A DNA stretch of 10,818 nt from Tyzzerella sp. (lineage in GTDB: Bacteria > Bacillota > Clostridia > Lachnospirales > Anaerotignaceae), in NCBI GenBank assembly GCA_019415525.1, contig DXZA01000078.1:1-10818 (forward strand). Direction: 5' to 3'. Positions 7,501 to 10,818 of the stretch are shown piece by piece (position 1 is the stretch's first letter; each line of letters opens with the position of its first letter). The notes under the pieces are model-generated. The model worked only from the letters and a program-made list of their open reading frames with translations. It did no database searches and was not told the origin of the DNA. The position numbers were made by a program, and so were the translations under genes.

Positions 7501-10500
7501 GTACAAGGAACTATTGATGAAAATAAAAATGCTGTATGGGAAAAAGATGCTGCAGATTTATCACAAGTAACAATGATTAAAGCTGTTTTAAAATCTGGCG
7601 AGAGTATAGGAGTTAATGAAGTATATGATATTATAACTCATAATACTGTAGAACAAAATGATACAATAAATGATGGTGAAAAGGCATATAACTCTTTTGC
7701 AATAAGCACAAATAATGAAGCATCATTTATTGAAACAATAAAAACAGAAGTATCAGTTAATTATCCTAAAAAAGATGTTACTATTGAAAAAACAGATTCT
7801 AAAGATGAAAATATAAAATTAGAAGGTGTTGTTTTTAGTTTATACTCAGCAAGTGATGATAGACTTATACAAACTAATTTAAAAACAAATAGAAATGGAA
7901 TTCTTGTTATACCAAATCTTTTAGTTGGAAAAAGCTATTATTTAACAGAGGTATCAACTGTTCAGGTTTATAAACTGCCAGAACAAAATATAGCTTTTAC
8001 TGTATCTGATACAGAAGAAAATATGCATATAGTAATAAAAAATGTTAAGGAAACAGTTTCTATACCTGTTGAGAAAAAATGGGTAGGAGAAGCAGGAAGT
8101 TCGGTTAATATTAAACTTTTTGCAGACGATGTAGAAAAGGAAACAGTAACTTTAAATGCAGATAATAGTTGGAAACATACATTTGCAAACCTTCCTAAAT
8201 ATAATAGTGAAACAAATGAAAAGATTTCATATACTGTAAAAGAGGAAGGTGCAAACGAAGAAAATATAATTAGTATTAATGATAAAACATATGAAGTATC
8301 TATAAATGGAAATGCTGAAAATGGTTATATAATTACTAATACTGAAAAAACTACAGAAAGTGGCGGAACATCTGAAAGAGATAATGTAGGTCATATTATA
8401 ATATATGCATATTCAAATGACACACAAAAGTCTTTCTCATTTACAGTTACATTAGACAACCCAGATATTTCTGGAACATATGGAGAACTTGAATTTGTAG
8501 ACGGTGTAGCAACTTTCGATTTAAAAGATGGCGAAAATATAATAGGAATAAATATACCATCAGGAGTTTCATATACAATAGTTGAAAGTGATAATGCAGG
8601 ATATACAGTAGTTTCAAGAAATGATACAGGAAGTGTACCAAAAGATGAGGCTGTAATAGTTGAGTTTTTAAATAATAAAATCCCTACAAAATCAGTTTCA
8701 GTAGAAAAGAAATGGGTAGGAGAAGCAGGAAATTCGGTTAATATTAAACTTTTTGCAGATGGTGTAGAAAAGGATACAGTAACTTTAAATGCAGATAATA
8801 ATTGGAAACATACATTTGAAAATCTTCCTCAATATACTACTATAGGTGAAGAAATTTTAGAAATTTCATATACTGTAAAAGAAGAAGGTGCAAATGAAAA
8901 TAATACAATTATTATTGGTGATAAAACATATGAAGTATCTATAACAGGGAATGAGTCAAAAGGTTATGTAATTACTAACACTGAAAAGGTTAAAGATGGT
9001 GGAAATACATCTGGAAAAGATGATTTAGGTCATATCATAGTATATACATATGCAGATAATAAAGATAAACCTTTTACATTTACAGTTACATTAGACAACC
9101 CAGATATTTCTGGAACATATGGAGAACTTGAATTTGTAGACGGTGTAGCAACTTTCGATTTAAAAGATGGCGAAAATATAATAGGAATAAATATACCATC
9201 AGGAGTTTCATATACAATAGTTGAAAGTGATAATGCAGGATATACAGTAGTTTCAAGAAATGATACAGGAAGTGTACCAAAAGATGAGGCTGTAATAGTT
9301 GAGTTTTTAAATAATAAAATCCCTACAAAATCAGTTTCAGTAGAAAAGAAATGGGTAGGAGAAGCAGGAAGTTCAGTTAATATTAAACTTTTTGCAGATG
9401 GTGTAGAAAAAGATACAGTAACTTTAAATGGGGGAAATAGTTGGAAACATACGTTTGAAAATCTTCCTAAATATAATACAGATACAAATAAAGAAATTTT
9501 ATATACTGTAAAAGAAGATGGTACAAATGTAGATAATACAATAACTATTAATGATAAAGTATATTCTGTATCTGTATCTGGTGATATGGAAAATGGATAT
9601 ATAATTACAAATACAGAAAAAATAAAAGAAAATACAGGTAATAATAATCCATCACATTCTGTAAGTAAAAGCACAGGAAATATTATTGTAACAAATAGCG
9701 TGGTTGGAGAAAATGCAGATAAAAATAAATATTTTACTTTTACAGTTACATTAGATAGAAAAGATATTTCTGGAACATATGGAGATATGAAATTTGTAAA
9801 CGGTGTATCAACTTTCACATTGAAGGACGGAGAGAAAAAAGTTGGAACTGATATACCATCAGGAGTATTTTATAATGTAGTTGAAAGTGATAATGAAGGC
9901 TATACAGTTACAAAAACAAATGCTGTTGGTAATATTCCTAAAAAAGAAACAGTTAATGTTAAATTTGAAAATACAAAAATTAATTCAGAAGGTACAGAAA
10001 TAAAAGAACCATCTAAACCGGAAATTGCTAAATCAGAAAATCCGGAAAAAAATTATAATATAGAGGATAAGATTACATCTAAAAACATAAGTTTAAATTT
10101 AACAGCAATAAAAACACTTGATGGAAATATTCCAAATAGTGATATTTTCAAATTTGTTCTTAAAGATTTTGAAAATAATATAATTCAAGTAAAATCTAAT
10201 AATGGAGATAAAGTTACATTTGATAGTATTGAATTTGATAAAACAGGAGATTATGTATATTATCTTTCAGAACAATTAGGAAATGATAGTAGTATTAATT
10301 ATGATAATTCTATATATAAAATATCTGTTACAATATCAGAAAATAGTAATGGTATTCTTGAAGCTAGTATTAGATATGAAAAAAATGGACAAGTATATAT
10401 GGAAGATGTTCCAGTATTTTCAAATACTACTAAATCATTAAATCAAATAAGTGTAAATAATAATGATAAACAAATCAACAATAAAGAGAAATCAAATAAA

Positions 10501-10623
10501 TCTGTATTAGATAATGTACCTAAAACAGAGGATACAACTGATTTAACATTATGGTGCTTTGTTGCTATAAGTTCTATAATATCATTATTAACTGTTATTT
10601 TTAAATTAAAAAAGAAAAATTAA
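4534..10623 (+). CDS. Giant sortase-anchored adhesin with Cna_B, SpaA and FctA-like domains
   Basis: A 2029-residue surface adhesin with a GTG start. The signal peptide is 1-27 (RKR, hydrophobic core, AHA cleavage), followed by an acidic spacer (28-148). Residues about 150-890 are rich in Asn, Tyr and beta-type sequence and match no family I recognise; by position this is the likely ligand-binding head. About 890-1075 is DUF11-like (GDNIDYRLRLRNN). A SpaA/prealbumin-like domain (1081-1172) has the presumed isopeptide set K1086, E1139, N1170. Three Cna_B domains follow with K1181/E1237/N1269, K1392/E1450/N1482 and K1605/E1661/N1693. They alternate with three domains of the FTFTVTLD..ISGTYG type. 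An FctA/Spy0128-like domain (1851-1966) has K1860, E1913, N1964. The C-terminus is VPKTED (1995-2000), a membrane helix (about 2004-2023) and KLKKKN: a cell-wall sorting signal with Glu in place of Gly. The mature part contains no cysteine, as expected where isopeptide bonds give stability. Partners and ligand are unknown; it could also be a pilus-tip subunit. Confidence 0.92.
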   Translation: MRKRIISFLICISIITTAFSNGIYAHAEPEVISNISSEEMVEISDDVITSNDGVVLDEGNTLDTNENITLGEDSTVGMTDEANATPETDAQPEVNEAGEINLVSEETNIERLEDTGTFGDLIVTEEVEDLEDINVNMGLENNTETAKYNSYLKLPDSTTEFFGGEIITVYNGITISGNLAKIPEDSYTLIYLSKDSFEKPSMKDISTSFEKIKNVEITETDKDYIIKTVYRDLYGGYDGATPVRVSLKRGLTKNLSEHKIRQEYYGNDDVLRATSNELKVQGKARLETIYGNNFSSEQLTKEKNQVDDNFVGKENTFLEFYPNYISNPNSNEHDPRTRRVYATVPSELKVKENSGWTYDEELDKWYKDIERDNLSVNELKIMVDIGGIDFSSYDAPNKTKQLTIKFTEQPIENGELKTDLGPISWEVKRNVYILKAPLALPGATFYVYSSRRVLYMKKDYTNLIEGRSWNSINTISIPYDKSQLDNIRMFFDHETISSISISNEKDDVESRQLIIKSSITDVPIYSYPSQIRLNVVGLGDDSQLMVDKLQGTKAYGIKFDGSKELITDNVPIITTDNIDNSVNGQNWFNFDENEYKSIEFVYPNEGITLTGKEEINKYIRAVHTNVVADLRERLIDDLKFKMDNNEEAKITARGSNIAGYPSYDDFSYTYVTKIYKVNDEDGELTKVDDSSRSDTDTYYTLQYEYIYNNSSLNITNGKGFFVEDTISTALSYTHYRYGNFSDATMPENLNIYYLVPDGLEPIENENMFSKIDIVRGYKDGYNLVVAKPKNIQIPSLIPNSRDTYNYVSNYYNLDFEVTKRMDIGEYYLYASLSFDNNKVDIKNGRQYGVLQKDTPSGVFADITKDAMNRPETNTKYTYFGNYKFNIYPPQSLVAIKDVKMSIEADGKYSSSTGNKATIGDNIDYRLRLRNNASKPITTLTILDILPFKDDKSIVDNALGEYTSRGSKFRTPLIGVEPQSKFEIYYSTSPVQGTIDENKNAVWEKDAADLSQVTMIKAVLKSGESIGVNEVYDIITHNTVEQNDTINDGEKAYNSFAISTNNEASFIETIKTEVSVNYPKKDVTIEKTDSKDENIKLEGVVFSLYSASDDRLIQTNLKTNRNGILVIPNLLVGKSYYLTEVSTVQVYKLPEQNIAFTVSDTEENMHIVIKNVKETVSIPVEKKWVGEAGSSVNIKLFADDVEKETVTLNADNSWKHTFANLPKYNSETNEKISYTVKEEGANEENIISINDKTYEVSINGNAENGYIITNTEKTTESGGTSERDNVGHIIIYAYSNDTQKSFSFTVTLDNPDISGTYGELEFVDGVATFDLKDGENIIGINIPSGVSYTIVESDNAGYTVVSRNDTGSVPKDEAVIVEFLNNKIPTKSVSVEKKWVGEAGNSVNIKLFADGVEKDTVTLNADNNWKHTFENLPQYTTIGEEILEISYTVKEEGANENNTIIIGDKTYEVSITGNESKGYVITNTEKVKDGGNTSGKDDLGHIIVYTYADNKDKPFTFTVTLDNPDISGTYGELEFVDGVATFDLKDGENIIGINIPSGVSYTIVESDNAGYTVVSRNDTGSVPKDEAVIVEFLNNKIPTKSVSVEKKWVGEAGSSVNIKLFADGVEKDTVTLNGGNSWKHTFENLPKYNTDTNKEILYTVKEDGTNVDNTITINDKVYSVSVSGDMENGYIITNTEKIKENTGNNNPSHSVSKSTGNIIVTNSVVGENADKNKYFTFTVTLDRKDISGTYGDMKFVNGVSTFTLKDGEKKVGTDIPSGVFYNVVESDNEGYTVTKTNAVGNIPKKETVNVKFENTKINSEGTEIKEPSKPEIAKSENPEKNYNIEDKITSKNISLNLTAIKTLDGNIPNSDIFKFVLKDFENNIIQVKSNNGDKVTFDSIEFDKTGDYVYYLSEQLGNDSSINYDNSIYKISVTISENSNGILEASIRYEKNGQVYMEDVPVFSNTTKSLNQISVNNNDKQINNKEKSNKSVLDNVPKTEDTTDLTLWCFVAISSIISLLTVIFKLKKKN
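8438..8731 (+). repeat. 294-bp exact direct repeat, copy 1
   Basis: Base-by-base comparison shows identity with 9077-9370 over 294 bp, at an in-frame offset of 639 bp (213 codons). The copy covers most of the second domain of unit 1 and the first 14 or so residues of Cna_B2. It stops abruptly at mismatches at 8437 and 8732. Confidence 0.95.
9077..9370 (+). repeat. 294-bp exact direct repeat, copy 2
   Basis: The second copy of the exact repeat, spanning most of the second domain of unit 2 and the start of Cna_B3. Synonymous positions are identical too, although the DNA just downstream already differs at about one base in ten and the DNA upstream differs more. That pattern fits recent gene conversion or unequal crossing-over. 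Confidence 0.95.
10516..10620 (+). other. C-terminal cell-wall sorting signal (VPKTED type)
   Basis: Residues 1995-2029 hold VPKTED, a short Thr-rich spacer, a hydrophobic helix (about 2004-2023, including W2007 and C2008) and the basic tail KLKKKN. This is the tripartite layout of sortase substrates. The canonical LPXTG Gly is replaced by Glu (E1999). Cleavage would be expected after T1998 by analogy with known sortases. Confidence 0.8.
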
Positions 10624-10643
10624 TATAATTTAAAAATACTTTA

Positions 10644-10682
10644 AGTAGATGTTTGGTTTTATACTAAACATCTACTGTTTTT
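10644..10682 (+). terminator. Intrinsic terminator after the adhesin gene
   Basis: A 14-bp stem (10644-10657 with 10663-10676, one G-T wobble) encloses a 5-nt loop and is followed by five T residues (10678-10682). It lies 20 nt after the adhesin stop codon and only 40 nt before the next start codon, so it could fully end the transcript or lower read-through into the next gene. Confidence 0.85.
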
Positions 10683-10722
10683 ATAAAAAACAATAAATAG
10701 AAAAGAGTATTAAAAAAACAAT

Positions 10723-10818
10723 ATGAGCAGATATAAAAAATATAAATATAATACTAAATTTTTGATTTGGATTTTAATTAGTTTAATGTTTTTATGTATT
10801 TCTATGTTTATGATAATA
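10723..10818 (+). CDS. Partial membrane-anchored protein, 5' end only (sortase possible)
   Basis: An ATG at 10723 opens a frame of 32 codons that is still open at the window edge. It encodes a basic, Tyr-rich N-terminus (MSRYKKYKYNTK) followed by a hydrophobic segment from residue 13 to the end: an uncleaved signal anchor or signal peptide. Short basic tails plus one anchor are typical of sortases, and a sortase next to its substrate is a common arrangement, so that is a reasonable guess from context only; no catalytic part is visible. The frame has a stop at 10711, so the gene cannot begin much earlier. No good Shine-Dalgarno is seen; the nearest purine cluster (AAAAGAG, ending at 10707) is about 15 nt upstream. 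Confidence 0.55.
   Translation, partial: MSRYKKYKYNTKFLIWILISLMFLCISMFMII

Larger units (their letters stand above)
8059..9981 (+). repeat. Three tandem two-domain stalk units in the adhesin
   Basis: Units of about 213 residues run from about 1176, 1387 and 1600 to 1816. Each is a Cna_B domain (VEKKWVGEAG at its start, YTVKE in the middle, ITNTEK at its end) followed by a second beta domain (FTVTLD..DISGTYG, VESDN.GYTV). Units 1 and 2 are nearly the same in their second half at DNA level; the second half of unit 3 is clearly diverged. The array reads as a stalk lengthened by internal duplication. Confidence 0.9.

Noticed and set aside
8447..9280. Two identical 64-codon antisense frames (8447-8641 and 9086-9280)
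   Set aside because: They are identical only because they lie inside the 294-bp duplicated stretch; the Leu/His/Tyr-rich translation has no gene-like features.
9030..9818. A 262-codon open frame on the minus strand inside the adhesin gene
   Set aside because: It lies wholly antisense to the well-supported stalk units, reads as low-complexity Ser/Thr/Phe/Val sequence, and has no signal of its own. It is a by-product of the sense-strand codon bias.
8059..9981. Tandem repeats considered as a mobile element or CRISPR-like array
   Set aside because: The repeats are in frame, about 213 codons long and encode recognisable Cna_B and pilin-type domains; there are no short palindromic repeats, transposase or terminal inverted repeats.

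Overview
The window is strongly AT-rich, with A/T-ending codons, TAA stops, purine-rich Shine-Dalgarno sites and U-tailed hairpin terminators. Together with SLH (surface-layer homology) domains, a sortase-type sorting signal and Cna_B/SpaA/FctA-like pilin modules, this points to a Gram-positive anaerobe of the Clostridia, probably a gut or host-associated one. This is inferred from gene style; no marker gene is present to fix the genus.

Layout: (a) 1-54 ends an upstream gene with an intrinsic terminator. (b) 55-317 is an AT-rich promoter region. (c) 318-4340 (+) encodes a 1340-residue secreted protein: signal peptide, acidic linker, four consecutive parallel beta-helix modules, an InlB/Listeria-Bacteroides-type beta-repeat, an 11-serine linker and three C-terminal SLH domains. 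(d) 4356-4384 is a terminator. (e) 4385-4533 carries a promoter region with GAAC-type repeats spaced by multiples of 11 bp and a strong Shine-Dalgarno. (f) 4534-10623 (+), with a GTG start, encodes a 2029-residue surface adhesin: signal peptide, acidic spacer, about 740 residues I do not recognise, a DUF11-like domain, a SpaA-like domain, three tandem [Cna_B + second beta domain] units, an FctA/Spy0128-like domain and a C-terminal sorting signal VPKTED-TM-KKK. (g) 10644-10682 is a terminator. (h) 10723-10818 begins a third gene, cut by the window edge, that encodes a basic N-terminus followed by a membrane segment; a sortase is possible but unproven.

How they fit together: this is a cell-surface locus with two very large exported proteins on different anchors. 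The first should bind the secondary cell-wall polymer non-covalently through SLH domains; the second should be linked covalently by a sortase. Each gene has its own promoter region and terminator, so they look like neighbouring monocistronic units rather than one operon. The most notable signals are a 294-bp exactly identical duplication inside the adhesin's stalk, apparent loss of the isopeptide lysine in three stalk domains that keep the Glu and Asn, and an SLH module whose codon choice differs sharply from the rest of its gene. I found no tRNA, rRNA, CRISPR array, insertion sequence or phage feature.
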